Source: Streptomyces sp. DI166 (GTDB lineage Bacteria; Actinomycetota; Actinomycetes; Streptomycetales; Streptomycetaceae). Taken from it: a stretch of DNA of 64,000 bases. The stretch spans positions 1-64,000 of the forward strand of contig NZ_FLSP01000029.1 of the NCBI RefSeq assembly GCF_900091315.1, read 5' to 3'. The notes beneath the pieces are model-generated. The model saw only the letters and a list, made by a program, of their open reading frames with translations, did no database searches and was not told the DNA's origin. A program made the translations under genes and the position numbers. Numbering within the stretch: position 1 is the first letter of the stretch; the number at the start of each line of letters is the position of its first letter. Below are positions 1 through 7,652 of the stretch, one piece after another.

Positions 1-2
1 CG

Positions 3-335
3 GCGGAGTTCCCCACTTCTGATCTTCCTCCCCTGGAAACGGCGTACTGGCTCATTAAGCCGCCTTCCTCGGTTCGGGGCACCTGGGATGAGGCCAAGGA
101 AGCGGCGGCCTGGCTCGGGGAACAGTTGGCCGAGTACGCGCACCGGTTCGCCGCCGAGAGGGACCGCGACACCACCCACCTGGCCATGCTCGTCAACTCC
201 GCTGCTGAGCGGCTGGAATCGGGAGCGGATGTGTCGCTCGGCTGCTACCTCGAACGCCCCTCGTACCTGTCTCTGGCTGTGGTGACCTGCTCGCCGAATC
301 GATCGAAGCCTGAACTGGCGTGTCCTGCACGGTAG
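3..335 (+). CDS. hypothetical protein, 5' end outside window
   Basis: An open frame runs from the window edge to a TAG at 333-335, giving 110 residues without the N-terminus. It is acidic and Ala/Glu-rich, with an amphipathic stretch around LGEQLAEYAHRFAAERDRD, and shows no motif I recognise. It lies in the same direction as the integrase downstream and is followed by a strong terminator, so it is probably cargo of the integrated element. No function can be assigned. Confidence 0.5.
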   Translation, partial: AEFPTSDLPPLETAYWLIKPPSSVRGTWDEAKEAAAWLGEQLAEYAHRFAAERDRDTTHLAMLVNSAAERLESGADVSLGCYLERPSYLSLAVVTCSPNRSKPELACPAR

Positions 336-350
336 TCGAAGCAACAAAGA

Positions 351-379
351 AGCCCCGGCCAGTGGCCGGGGCTGTTCCT
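351..379 (+). terminator. Rho-independent terminator after the first partial gene
   Basis: A perfect 10-bp stem (AGCCCCGGCC / GGCCGGGGCT) with a 3-nt loop is followed by a short T-rich tail. It lies 16 bp after the stop codon of the partial gene and separates it from the integrase. Confidence 0.8.
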
Positions 380-543
380 TTGGTTGGTTAGAGCAGTACG
401 CGGAAGGGATTGGAGTCCGCGAGCGATTCCGGCGCGGGCTCGGGGGCCCGCTGCGCTTCGGGGCGGTAGGCGTCTGGATCACGCCGGGCAACCGGCACGA
501 CGCCGGGCCGTCCGTGCGTCATCGACAGAGGGGGGCCGCCTCA

Positions 544-1719
544 GTGGCAAGGGCATGGGTCGCGCGATCCAAGGACGACCCGAAGAACTGGACGACGTTC
601 TGGTACGACCCTGACGGGAAGCAACGGCAGAAGACGTTCGCCACCAAGACGCGGGCAGACGACCAGCGCAAGCGCAAGGAACAGGAACTCGACGCCGGAA
701 CGTACCTCGACGATCGGTTGGGCAAGCAGCCGGTGACGGCCGTCTGGGAGCAGTGGACCAATCAAAGGAAGCTGGAGAACAGCACCAAGAAGCAGTATCG
801 ATCCATCCTCAACACGACCATTGAGCCGTTCTTCAAGGCCCGTTCGATCGTGTCCCTGAAGGTTGCCGACGTTGAGCAGTGGCTCTTGTGGATGGAGCGG
901 GACCGGAAGCTCTCGGCCCGCACACGACGCCAGCGGTTCTCGTTCTTCTCTGGGATGATGGACTGGGCTGTCGTCAACGAGATCATCGGTCGGAACCCGT
1001 GCAAGAAGGTCAAAGGCGCGGGCAGCCGCGCCAAGGAGATCCGGGAGCACAAGAGCACCGCCCGGCGACTCACGACGCGGGAAGTCCTGGCGATGCTCGA
1101 TGCCGCTCCTCCGCGATACCGCGCGATGCTGTGGCTCATGGCCGGGTGCGGCCTGCGGCTGGGTGAGGCCATGGCGGTATCCCGCGATCAGATCGACTTC
1201 AAGGCCGAGACGCTTCGCGTCGACTTCCAGATCGCGGAGGACGGAGACACCGAGTCCGGGAAGAACAGCGCGATCCAGCGTCGGCACATCAAGGCTCGTG
1301 ACGAAGGCGAGCCAGGGCGTACCGTCCCCCTCCCGCCGAACGTCGCCTTCGAGCTTCGGCGGCACATCAAGAACCACGGCGCATGGGGGCCGGAACAGCT
1401 TCTCTTCCCTAACGTGACACGGACCGGCTACCTCTACGCGTCGTACTTCTACCCGAAGATCTGGATGGAGGCTCTGAGCAAGGGGCAGGTGAAGTACTGC
1501 AAGGCTCACTCACTCCGGCACTACTACGGGTCGCGACTGCTATACGCCGGAGTCCCCGAGAACGACGTGGCCGACTGGATGGGCCACGGCAGTACGGACG
1601 TACTGAGGGAGCACTACCACTACATCTTCGAAGGGGCCGAGCAGCGCGGCCGGGCCGCCATCGCAACGATGCTGACGCCCGGCGCCGACGACCCCACGGA
1701 GGCGTCAGAGGTCGCGTGA
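544..1719 (+). CDS. tyrosine-type site-specific integrase
   Basis: This phage/ICE-type tyrosine recombinase (391 aa) catalyses integration and excision between att sites. The N-terminal part has an AP2-like arm-binding segment (residues about 10-60) and a SAM-like core-binding domain (about 65-165). The catalytic domain shows the first Arg in AGCGLRLGEA, the H-x-x-R box in HSLRHYYG, a later His in WMGHGS and the nucleophilic Tyr in the REHYHYIF segment. GTG at 544 is chosen because AGAGGGGGG lies just upstream; an in-frame GTG at 514 lacks such a site. AT-ending codons look more frequent than in neighbouring core genes, which suggests transfer. No excisionase is visible, and the rest of the element must lie left of the window. 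Confidence 0.93.
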   Translation: MARAWVARSKDDPKNWTTFWYDPDGKQRQKTFATKTRADDQRKRKEQELDAGTYLDDRLGKQPVTAVWEQWTNQRKLENSTKKQYRSILNTTIEPFFKARSIVSLKVADVEQWLLWMERDRKLSARTRRQRFSFFSGMMDWAVVNEIIGRNPCKKVKGAGSRAKEIREHKSTARRLTTREVLAMLDAAPPRYRAMLWLMAGCGLRLGEAMAVSRDQIDFKAETLRVDFQIAEDGDTESGKNSAIQRRHIKARDEGEPGRTVPLPPNVAFELRRHIKNHGAWGPEQLLFPNVTRTGYLYASYFYPKIWMEALSKGQVKYCKAHSLRHYYGSRLLYAGVPENDVADWMGHGSTDVLREHYHYIFEGAEQRGRAAIATMLTPGADDPTEASEVA

Positions 1720-1734
1720 TCCACTTACGACAAC

Positions 1735-1762
1735 AGCCCCCGGCGTTACGCCGGGGGCTGCA
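1735..1762 (+). terminator. terminator after the integrase
   Basis: A perfect stem AGCCCCCGGCG / CGCCGGGGGCT around a TTA(C) loop, followed by GCATTGTTTG, lies 15 bp past the integrase stop. It closes the integrase transcript. Confidence 0.85.
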
Positions 1763-1763
1763 T

Positions 1764-1916
1764 TGTTTGTGCAGGTCAGTGGCCGTTTCCGGCCTGACAT
1801 CTGCCCAGGATTCCCCCAGCATGACGCCCAGGAACAGTCCTGATCAGGCCGCAGCGGGCAGAAATCCAAGGATGCCTCTGCGGAGCCTCAAAACAGCCTC
1901 TGACCTGCAAAAACAC
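1764..1916. repeat. 16-bp inverted repeat flanking the integrase/host junction
   Basis: TGTTTGTGCAGGTCAG at about 1764-1779 is matched in inverted orientation by CTGACCTGCAAAAACA at about 1900-1915 (15 of 16 positions). The pair fills the space between the integrase terminator and the 3' end of the acyl-CoA dehydrogenase gene. That position is usual for integrase arm or core sites (attP/attR). The attachment role is inferred; no second att copy is in the window. Confidence 0.5.
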
Positions 1917-1918
1917 AG

Positions 1919-3076
1919 CTAGGGAAGGTTCCTTGCCATCACGATCCGCTGTACTTGATTCGTGCCCTCATAAATCTGTGTAATCTTCGCGTCGCGCATC
2001 ATGCGCTCGACCGGGTAGTCGCGGGTGTAGCCGTAGCCGCCGAGGAGCTGGACGGCGTCCGTCGTGGCCTCCATCGCCACGTCCGACGCGAAGCACTTGG
2101 CGGCGGCGCCGAGGTAGGTGAGGTCGGCGTCGCCGCGCTCGGAGGCGGCGGCGGCCTGGTAAGTCAGGGCGCGGGCGGCCGAGATCTTCATGGCCATGTC
2201 GGCGAGCATGAACTGGATGCCCTGGAAGTCGGCGATCGGCTTGCCGAACTGCTTGCGCTCCTGGACGTAGCCCTTGGCGTAGTCGAGGGCGCCCTGGGCG
2301 ATGCCGAGGGCCTGGGCCGCGATGGTGATGCGGGTGTGGTCCAGGGTCTTCATCGCGGTCGCGAAGCCGGTGCCCTCCTCGCCGATCATGCGGTCGGCGG
2401 GGATGCGGACGTTGTCGAGGTAGACCTCGCGGGTCGGGGAGCCCTTGATGCCGAGCTTCTTCTCCGGGGCGCCGAAGGAGACACCCTCGTCGCCCTTCTC
2501 CACCACGAAGGCGGAGATGCCCTTGGAGCGCTTGGACGGGTCGGTGACGGCCATGACCGTGTAGAACTCGGAGACGCCCGCGTTGGTGATCCAGCGCTTG
2601 ACGCCGTTGAGGATCCAGTGGTCGCCGTCGCGGACCGCCTTGGTCTTCATGCCGGCCGCGTCCGAACCGGCGTCCGGCTCGGAGAGGCAGTAGGAGAACA
2701 TGCCCTCGCCCTTGGCGAGCGGGGCCATGTACTTCTTCTTCAGGTCCTCGGAGCCGGAGAGGATGACCGGCAGCGAGCCGAGCTTGTTCACCGCGGGGAT
2801 CAGGGAGGAGGACGCGCAGACGCGGGCCACCTCCTCGATCACGATGACCGTGGCGAGCGCGTCGGCGCCGGCGCCGCCGTACTCCTCGGGGACGTGCACG
2901 GCGTGCAGGTCGTTCGCCACGAGGGCGTCGTGGGCCTCCTGCGGGAAGCGCGCCTCCTCGTCCACCGCGGCGGCGTGCGGCGCGATCTTCGCCTCGGCCA
3001 GGGAGCGGACGGCGTCGCGGAGCATGTCGTGCTCCTCGGACGGGCGGTACAGGTCGAAGTCAGCCGATCCGGCCAA
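1919..3076 (-). CDS. acyl-CoA dehydrogenase
   Basis: This FAD-dependent acyl-CoA dehydrogenase (385 aa, usual length) introduces the alpha,beta double bond in acyl-CoA thioesters, passing electrons to ETF. The N-terminal helical domain is followed by the FAD/acyl-binding strand with YCLSEPDAGSDA (about 128-139), the beta domain with WITNAG, and the C-terminal helical domain. That last domain has the catalytic-base region QIYEGTNQVQR (Glu about 370) and the family LLGGYGYTRDYPVERMMRDA segment. The start is TTG at 3076, with GGAG about 12 nt upstream. The gene diverges from the UDP-sugar dehydrogenase. Its stop abuts the integrated element, so its 3' end could be the attachment target. Substrate chain length cannot be told. 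Confidence 0.93.
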   Translation of the reverse strand: MAGSADFDLYRPSEEHDMLRDAVRSLAEAKIAPHAAAVDEEARFPQEAHDALVANDLHAVHVPEEYGGAGADALATVIVIEEVARVCASSSLIPAVNKLGSLPVILSGSEDLKKKYMAPLAKGEGMFSYCLSEPDAGSDAAGMKTKAVRDGDHWILNGVKRWITNAGVSEFYTVMAVTDPSKRSKGISAFVVEKGDEGVSFGAPEKKLGIKGSPTREVYLDNVRIPADRMIGEEGTGFATAMKTLDHTRITIAAQALGIAQGALDYAKGYVQERKQFGKPIADFQGIQFMLADMAMKISAARALTYQAAAASERGDADLTYLGAAAKCFASDVAMEATTDAVQLLGGYGYTRDYPVERMMRDAKITQIYEGTNQVQRIVMARNLP

Positions 3077-3114
3077 GGTCTCTCACGCTCCAAAGACGCT
3101 GTGATGCTGGCGCT

Positions 3115-3175
3115 AATTACCGTTAAGTAACTCAAATTTTAAAGGGCCGCTCACATTCGTGATACGTGAGCTTGG
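3115..3175. promoter_or_regulatory. divergent promoter region with two inverted repeats
   Basis: The AT-rich gap between the acyl-CoA dehydrogenase and UDP-sugar dehydrogenase genes has TTACCGTTAAGTAA (about 3118-3131). It also has GCTCAC/GTGAGC arms with an 11-nt spacer (3149-3171). Both are candidate operators for one or both divergent genes; no cognate regulator is adjacent. Confidence 0.3.
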
Positions 3176-3288
3176 CGACAACGGAAAAGTGCCCGGTGAA
3201 GGGCATTGGCAAGCCCCGACTATGCTCGGGCGGGCACCGCCGCCGCACTACCGCTGCACCTCTGCTGTACCACTCAAGGGAGTCCCCC

Positions 3289-4632
3289 ATGGCCCTCAAG
3301 ATCACCGTGATCGGCACCGGCTATCTCGGCGCCACGCACGCCGCGGCCATGGCCGAGCTCGGTTTCGAGGTCCTGGCGCTCGACGTGGTGCCGGAGAAGA
3401 TCGAGATGCTCCGGCGCGGTGAGGTCCCGATGTACGAGCCGGGCCTGGACGAGCTGCTGCGCAAGCACGTGGCCGGGTTCGAGGGCTCCAGCGGGCGGCT
3501 GCGGTTCACCATGGACTGGGCCGAGATCGGCGCCTTCGGCGATGTGCACTTCGTGTGTGTGAACACTCCGCAGCGGCACGGCGAGTACGCCTGCGACATG
3601 AGCTACGTCGACTCCGCCTTCGCCTCGCTCGCCCCGCATCTGGAGCAGGCCGCGCTGGTCGTCGGCAAGTCGACGGTGCCGGTCGGCTCCGCGGACCGGC
3701 TCGCCGCGTACCTGGCCGAGCACGCGCCGGCCGGGGCGGACGCGGAGCTGGCCTGGAACCCGGAGTTCCTGCGCGAGGGCTTCGCCGTGAACGACACCCT
3801 GCACCCCGACCGGATCGTGGTCGGCGTGCGCAGTGAGCGGGCCGAGAAGCTGCTGCGCGAGGTGTACGCGACGCCGATCGCGGAGGGCTCGCCCTTCGTG
3901 GTCACCGACTTCCCGACCGCCGAGCTGGTGAAGACCTCGGCGAACTCCTTCCTCGCCACGAAGATCTCCTTCATCAACGCCATGGCCGAGGTCTGCGAGG
4001 CCGCGGGCGGCGACGTCGCCAAGCTCGCGGAGGCGATCGGCTACGACGACCGGATCGGGTCGAAGTTCCTGCGGGCCGGGATCGGCTTCGGCGGCGGCTG
4101 TCTGCCCAAGGACATCCGGGCGTTCATGGCCCGCGCCGGTGAGCTGGGCGCGGACCAGGCGCTGACCTTCCTGCGCGAGATCGACTCCATCAACATGCGC
4201 CAGCGCGGCCAGATGGTGGAGCTGACCCGGCAGGCGCTGGGCGGCGGGGCGTTCCTCGGCAAGCGGGTCGCGGTGCTGGGCGCCACCTTCAAGCCGGACT
4301 CGGACGACGTGCGTGACTCGCCCGCGCTGAACGTGGCGGGCCAGATCCATCTCCAGGGCGGCCAGGTCACGGTCTACGACCCCAAGGGCATGGCCAACGC
4401 CCGCCGTATCTTCCCGACCCTCGGCTACGCCGACTCCGCGCTGGAGGCGGTGCGCGGCGCGGATGTCGTCCTGCACCTGACCGAGTGGCGCGAGTTCCGG
4501 GAGCTGGACCCGGCGGCCCTCGGCGAGGCCGCGGCGACCCGGCTGATCCTGGACGGCCGCAACGCCCTCGACCCGGCCCGGTGGCGGGCGGCGGGCTGGA
4601 CGTACCGGGCGATGGGGCGGCCCACGGCGTAG
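3289..4632 (+). CDS. UDP-glucose 6-dehydrogenase family protein
   Basis: This NAD-dependent nucleotide-sugar dehydrogenase (447 aa) makes two successive oxidations at C6, most likely UDP-glucose to UDP-glucuronate for cell-wall polymers or exopolysaccharide. It has an N-terminal Rossmann motif VIGTGYLGATHAA (residues 6-18) and the central helix KTSANSFLATKISFINAMAE. The catalytic Cys lies in GFGGGCLPKD (about residue 271), and the C-terminal UDP-binding domain begins near LGATFKPDSDDVRDSP. ATG at 3289 is supported by AAGGGAG just upstream and by the Rossmann fold starting at once. A GDP-mannose dehydrogenase role is possible, since the families share these motifs. Confidence 0.88.
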   Translation: MALKITVIGTGYLGATHAAAMAELGFEVLALDVVPEKIEMLRRGEVPMYEPGLDELLRKHVAGFEGSSGRLRFTMDWAEIGAFGDVHFVCVNTPQRHGEYACDMSYVDSAFASLAPHLEQAALVVGKSTVPVGSADRLAAYLAEHAPAGADAELAWNPEFLREGFAVNDTLHPDRIVVGVRSERAEKLLREVYATPIAEGSPFVVTDFPTAELVKTSANSFLATKISFINAMAEVCEAAGGDVAKLAEAIGYDDRIGSKFLRAGIGFGGGCLPKDIRAFMARAGELGADQALTFLREIDSINMRQRGQMVELTRQALGGGAFLGKRVAVLGATFKPDSDDVRDSPALNVAGQIHLQGGQVTVYDPKGMANARRIFPTLGYADSALEAVRGADVVLHLTEWREFRELDPAALGEAAATRLILDGRNALDPARWRAAGWTYRAMGRPTA

Positions 4633-4667
4633 GCGTACGGCGGCCGGGCGGCGCCGGAAGGCAGGGC

Positions 4668-4710
4668 GACGCCGTTTCGGCCGAGGCTCAGTCGGCCGAA
4701 ACGGCGTCTT
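4668..4710. terminator. bidirectional terminator
   Basis: A perfect 17-bp stem (GACGCCGTTTCGGCCGA and its complement) around a 7-nt loop, followed by TTACC, lies between the UDP-sugar dehydrogenase and the convergent CGNR gene. It can serve both transcripts. Confidence 0.8.
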
Positions 4711-4778
4711 ACCGCATTCTGCCGTACATCGCTGTGTGGTGGCCCTGGAGTCCCCAAGCACCCCATTCGTCCGTTATG

Positions 4779-4827
4779 TGGCGCGGTACCGGCGCATCTT
4801 CTATTTGGCGCGGTACCTGCGCATCTT
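4779..4827. repeat. 22-bp direct repeat at the 3' end of the CGNR gene
   Basis: TGGCGCGGTACC-G/T-GCGCATCTT occurs at 4779-4800 and 4806-4827 with one mismatch and a 27-bp period. The second copy codes the last residues of the CGNR protein; the first lies just past its stop in the same frame. On the minus strand the reading is KMRRYRAK, stop, KMRRYRAT, stop. Confidence 0.85.
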
Positions 4828-5301
4828 CGCCCGCGCCCCGCACACCTGCATGGAGCACCAGCGACCCCGCCCGGCGGGGCTGCGGTCGTAGTACGCCCAG
4901 TGGCAGTCGGCCGCCTCGCACGCCTTCAGCCGGGTCCAGGTGCCCGCGACCAGTGACTCGGCGACCGCCGCGGCGACGCGGGAGGTCAGCGGGCGGGGGT
5001 CGGCAGCGGTGAGGGCCGCCGAGCCGTCGGCGGGGTCGACGGTCAGCCGCAGCGGGGCCGCGGCGAGCAGTTCGGTCAGCGGGGTCACCGTGCGGTGCGG
5101 GGGGTGTCCGGCGTGGGCCAGGAGCGCGGCGCGCAGTGACTCGCGCAGCTCCTTCGCGGCCGGTACCTCGTCCTCGCGCAGGCCCAGGCCCGCCCGGCCG
5201 TCGGGCGTGTCCAGCGCGTCGGCGCCCGATTCCAGGTCCAGCGTGTTGACCAGGGACTCCACGAGTTCCAGCCCTCCAGGGGCGGGCGAGCGCGCGTTCA
5301 T
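4801..5301 (-). CDS. CGNR zinc-finger protein, putative transcription regulator
   Basis: A 166-aa protein with an N-terminal ABATE-like domain and a C-terminal CGNR-type zinc finger. The finger reads CEAADCHWAYYDRSPAGRGRWC, then C-G-A-R (the CGNR motif as CGAR) and a basic end KMRRYRAK. Such proteins are putative stress-responsive regulators. ATG at 5301 is used, with GGAGG about 14 nt upstream. It diverges from the two VOC genes, and the shared 100-bp gap contains GTTACC half-sites, so autoregulation and control of the VOC pair are likely but inferred. The 3' end carries a 27-bp tandem partial duplication including the stop codon. Confidence 0.82.
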   Translation of the reverse strand: MNARSPAPGGLELVESLVNTLDLESGADALDTPDGRAGLGLREDEVPAAKELRESLRAALLAHAGHPPHRTVTPLTELLAAAPLRLTVDPADGSAALTAADPRPLTSRVAAAVAESLVAGTWTRLKACEAADCHWAYYDRSPAGRGRWCSMQVCGARAKMRRYRAK

Positions 5302-5310
5302 GGTTGCGAC

Positions 5311-5374
5311 GTTACCTCCAATGCGGGAGTATGCAGTAACGGCGTTACCGGATGAACCTCTGTGCCGGTAACGC
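5311..5374. promoter_or_regulatory. GTTACC inverted repeats, candidate CGNR operator
   Basis: A perfect 10-bp inverted repeat GCGTTACCGG / CCGGTAACGC (5342-5351 and 5365-5374, spacer 13) lies 26 bp before the first VOC gene. A second pair, GTTACC at 5311 and AGTAAC at 5335, lies next to the CGNR start. Both sit in the divergent promoter and fit a shared regulator. Confidence 0.5.
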
Positions 5375-5400
5375 GTCATCCCGAGTACGCGGAGGAAGTC

Positions 5401-5760
5401 ATGGCTCTCGCCACCCTGGACGTCGTCGTCCTGGACTGTCCCGAACCGCACGCCCTCGCCGAGTTCTACGCCGCTGTCCTCGGCGGCACGATCAACGACC
5501 AGGGAGAGTGGGTGGAGCTCAAGCTGCCCGACGGCAAGCAGCTCGCCTTCCAGGAGGCGCCCGGATTCGTACCGCCGAAGTGGCCCTCGGCCGAGCACTC
5601 CCAGCAGTTCCACCTCGACCTCCAGGTGGACGACCTGGACACGGCCGAGAAGGGCGTCCTGGACCTGGGCGCGAAGCCCCTGGACACGGAGGACCGCACC
5701 CGCACGTTCCGGGTCTACGCGGACCCGGCGGGCCACCCGTTCTGCCTCTGCGCGGGCTGA
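5401..5760 (+). CDS. VOC superfamily (glyoxalase-like) protein
   Basis: A 119-aa one-domain vicinal-oxygen-chelate protein made of two beta-alpha-beta-beta-beta modules. Visible marks are the N-terminal strand VVVLDCPEPHALAEFYAAVLGG, the central FHLDLQVDDLD and the C-terminal FRVYADPAGHPFCLC. ATG at 5401 is preceded by GGAGGAAG. It is the first of two tandem paralogues, 19 bp before the next, and faces away from the CGNR gene. The reaction cannot be deduced; resistance, isomerase and dioxygenase members share this fold. Confidence 0.88.
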   Translation: MALATLDVVVLDCPEPHALAEFYAAVLGGTINDQGEWVELKLPDGKQLAFQEAPGFVPPKWPSAEHSQQFHLDLQVDDLDTAEKGVLDLGAKPLDTEDRTRTFRVYADPAGHPFCLCAG

Positions 5761-5779
5761 GCCGGAGGAAGGGGCCGCC

Positions 5780-6175
5780 GTGGCCGTCGCCCGTTTCCGC
5801 TCCGTCGTGATCGACTGCCCCGATCCGCTCGCCCTCGCCGAGTTCTACGCGGCCGTCCTGGGCGGCACCCCTGAGGCGCAGGCGGAGGACTGGGTGGTCC
5901 TACGGGCGCCGGGCGTCCCCCGGCTCTCCTTCAACCGCGAGCCGGACTTCCGGCCCCCGGCCTGGCCCCGCGAGGGCGACAACGCCCAGCAGTTCCACCT
6001 CGACCTCGACGCCGGGCCCACCTGGGCGGAGGTGGACGCCGCCGAACGCAGGGTCCTGGCCCTGGGCGCCCGCCTGCTGCGCCGGGAACAGGACCCGGAG
6101 GACGACTTCCGGGTCTACACGGACCCGGCGGGGCATCCGTTCTGCCTGTGCCGAATCCCCGCGGATGCCCCCTAG
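5780..6175 (+). CDS. VOC superfamily protein, second tandem copy
   Basis: A 131-aa paralogue of the preceding protein sharing the DCP-(E/D)-P-x-ALAEFYAAVLGGT start, QQFHLDLD core and DPAGHPFCLC end. GTG at 5780 follows GGAGGAAGG. It forms an operon with the first copy and probably arose by tandem duplication. Its TAG stop is part of the CTAG target duplicated by the adjacent MITE, so the reading frame ends exactly at the element boundary. Confidence 0.87.
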   Translation: MAVARFRSVVIDCPDPLALAEFYAAVLGGTPEAQAEDWVVLRAPGVPRLSFNREPDFRPPAWPREGDNAQQFHLDLDAGPTWAEVDAAERRVLALGARLLRREQDPEDDFRVYTDPAGHPFCLCRIPADAP

Positions 6176-6453
6176 GGCCTGTCGTTTGGATCATCCCGGC
6201 GTCGCGGGGTCTGGCACGCACTCCCCCAGAGGGGGGACCCCCAGCCGCGTTGTCGTCGGTCGCCGACTCCCCCACGCTCGGCTTCGCTCGCGCGGGAGGG
6301 ACCCCCATCGCGTCGACTCCCTCCTCCGCCTTGCAGCTGCACGCTCCCCCACGCTCGAACAACCTCGCGCGGGGGCACCCCCATCGCCCCCGCTCGGCTC
6401 AGTCACGACGGACCGTCGATCAGAGCCAGGCTGATCCAAACGACAGGCCCTAG
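6172..6453. mobile_element. MITE-like element with 18-bp TIRs and CTAG duplication
   Basis: A 274-bp non-coding element (6176-6449) bounded by perfect 18-bp terminal inverted repeats (GGCCTGTCGTTTGGATCA and its complement) and by CTAG on both sides (6172-6175, 6450-6453). The interior is non-coding and made of C-run/G-run snap-back segments such as CCCCCACGCTCGGCTTCG. Small size, TIRs and a short palindromic target duplication fit a non-autonomous derivative of an IS5-family (IS427-like) transposon. The family is inferred. The CTAG copies contain the stop codons of both convergent neighbours. Confidence 0.85.
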
Positions 6454-7568
6454 GCGTCCAGTTCCGCGATCCGGGCCGTTGACGGCTCTCTGCGCTGCTG
6501 GGCCGCCTTCGCTGTGAAGTCGGCTGTGCGCAGAACGCGTTGGGCGTTGCCCCAGGTGAGGAGGGTGAGGTCGGAATCGGACCAGCCTCGGTGGAGGAGT
6601 TCGGCGATCAGGCGGGGGTAGCCGGAGGCGTCGGGGAGGTCCTGGGGGTGGGCGGCGCCGGAGTCGTAGGTGCCGGACAGGCCCACACTCGCGGGGCCGG
6701 CGACGGCGCGGACGTGGTCGAGGTGGTCGGCGACGTCGCGGACCGTCGGCCCGGTCTGCTCGGCGGTCAGCGGCACCATGCACAGGCCGCCGGCCGCGCC
6801 CAGCCCGGCGAGCAGGTCGTCGGGGAGGTTGGCGGGGTGCGGGCGCAGGGCGCGGGCGGCGGAGCGGGTGCACACCACCGGGGCCTTGGAGGCGGCCAGC
6901 GCGCGGGCGACCGTCTCGTCGGAGGCGCCGGAGAGGTCGGCGAGCACCCCGAGCCGGTTCATCTCGCGGACCACCTCCTCCCCGAACCGGGTCAGCCCCG
7001 CCTCGCTCGCCCACGAGGTCCCGGCCAGCGTGAGGATGCGCAGCCCCAGGCCGTGCAGGACGCGCAGGATGCCGAGCGAGTCGTCCAGCGCGGCGGCCGT
7101 GGCCGGACCCAGCACCACGGCGGTGCGCCCGCAGTTGCGGGCGTCGAGGACCTGGCCCGCGGTGCGCGCGAGCCGCAGCCCCTCGGGGTGGGCGGCGATC
7201 ACCGCGCGGACCAGGTCGAGCTGTTCCAGGGTGGCGGCGACGGCCCGGTCGGCGGCCAGCCCCTCGGGCAGGTGCAGTGAGCAGAACAGGGCCCCGACGT
7301 GGCCGCGCCGCAGCCGCGGCACATCGGTGTCGACGGCGCTCTCGCCCAGTTCCAGGTCGTACCAGGGCAGATGGCGCAGCGCCCAGGGAAGTCCGCTGTA
7401 GCCGTCGGCGACGGGGTGCGCGGCGAGCAGGGCGTGCGCGCGCTCCAGCGGGCCGCCCGCCGCGGGCACCGGCGGCTCGGCCGCGGGCGGGTCGGCGCCC
7501 TCCACCAGTACCGCCTCGAAGGGCTCGGCGAGCGGCAGTTCGTCCAGTTCGTCGTGGAGGTCGGCCAT
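6450..7568 (-). CDS. M19 dipeptidase-like protein lacking zinc ligands
   Basis: A 372-aa member of the renal dipeptidase (M19) fold family, paralogous to the protein coded at 9157-10362. Shared blocks include GLPWALR, LGILRVLHGLGLRILTL, FGEEVVREMNRLG and DVADHLDHVR. The metal ligands seen in the paralogue are gone here: DGHND is DGYSG, the bridging Glu segment is VLGPATAAAL, DLSHV is DLSGA, and FSHSS is CTRSA. Peptidase activity is therefore unlikely; a binding or regulatory role is inferred. ATG at 7568 has GGAGAC upstream. The TAG stop lies in the MITE target duplication. Confidence 0.85.
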   Translation of the reverse strand: MADLHDELDELPLAEPFEAVLVEGADPPAAEPPVPAAGGPLERAHALLAAHPVADGYSGLPWALRHLPWYDLELGESAVDTDVPRLRRGHVGALFCSLHLPEGLAADRAVAATLEQLDLVRAVIAAHPEGLRLARTAGQVLDARNCGRTAVVLGPATAAALDDSLGILRVLHGLGLRILTLAGTSWASEAGLTRFGEEVVREMNRLGVLADLSGASDETVARALAASKAPVVCTRSAARALRPHPANLPDDLLAGLGAAGGLCMVPLTAEQTGPTVRDVADHLDHVRAVAGPASVGLSGTYDSGAAHPQDLPDASGYPRLIAELLHRGWSDSDLTLLTWGNAQRVLRTADFTAKAAQQRREPSTARIAELDA

Positions 7569-7652
7569 GGCGGTCTCCGTACGTCGTGAGTACGGTCACC
7601 GTCGCACGGAGGGCCGGGGTTCTTCCTGGTGGGCGCGGCGTTCGGGGGTACG

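Noticed and set aside
541..1509. Minus-strand frame opposite the integrase
   Set aside because: It is antisense to a gene with intact recombinase motifs and shows no motif of its own.
3166..3288. Upstream start for the UDP-sugar dehydrogenase
   Set aside because: The extra residues lie in the promoter and precede the Rossmann motif without homology; ATG 3289 has a ribosome site.
6176..6449. Small ORFs inside the MITE
   Set aside because: They are short, low-complexity and cross the inverted repeats; no transposase motif is seen.
6172..6453. CRISPR array reading of the repeated C/G runs
   Set aside because: There is no regular repeat-spacer period; the structure is terminal inverted repeats with snap-back segments.
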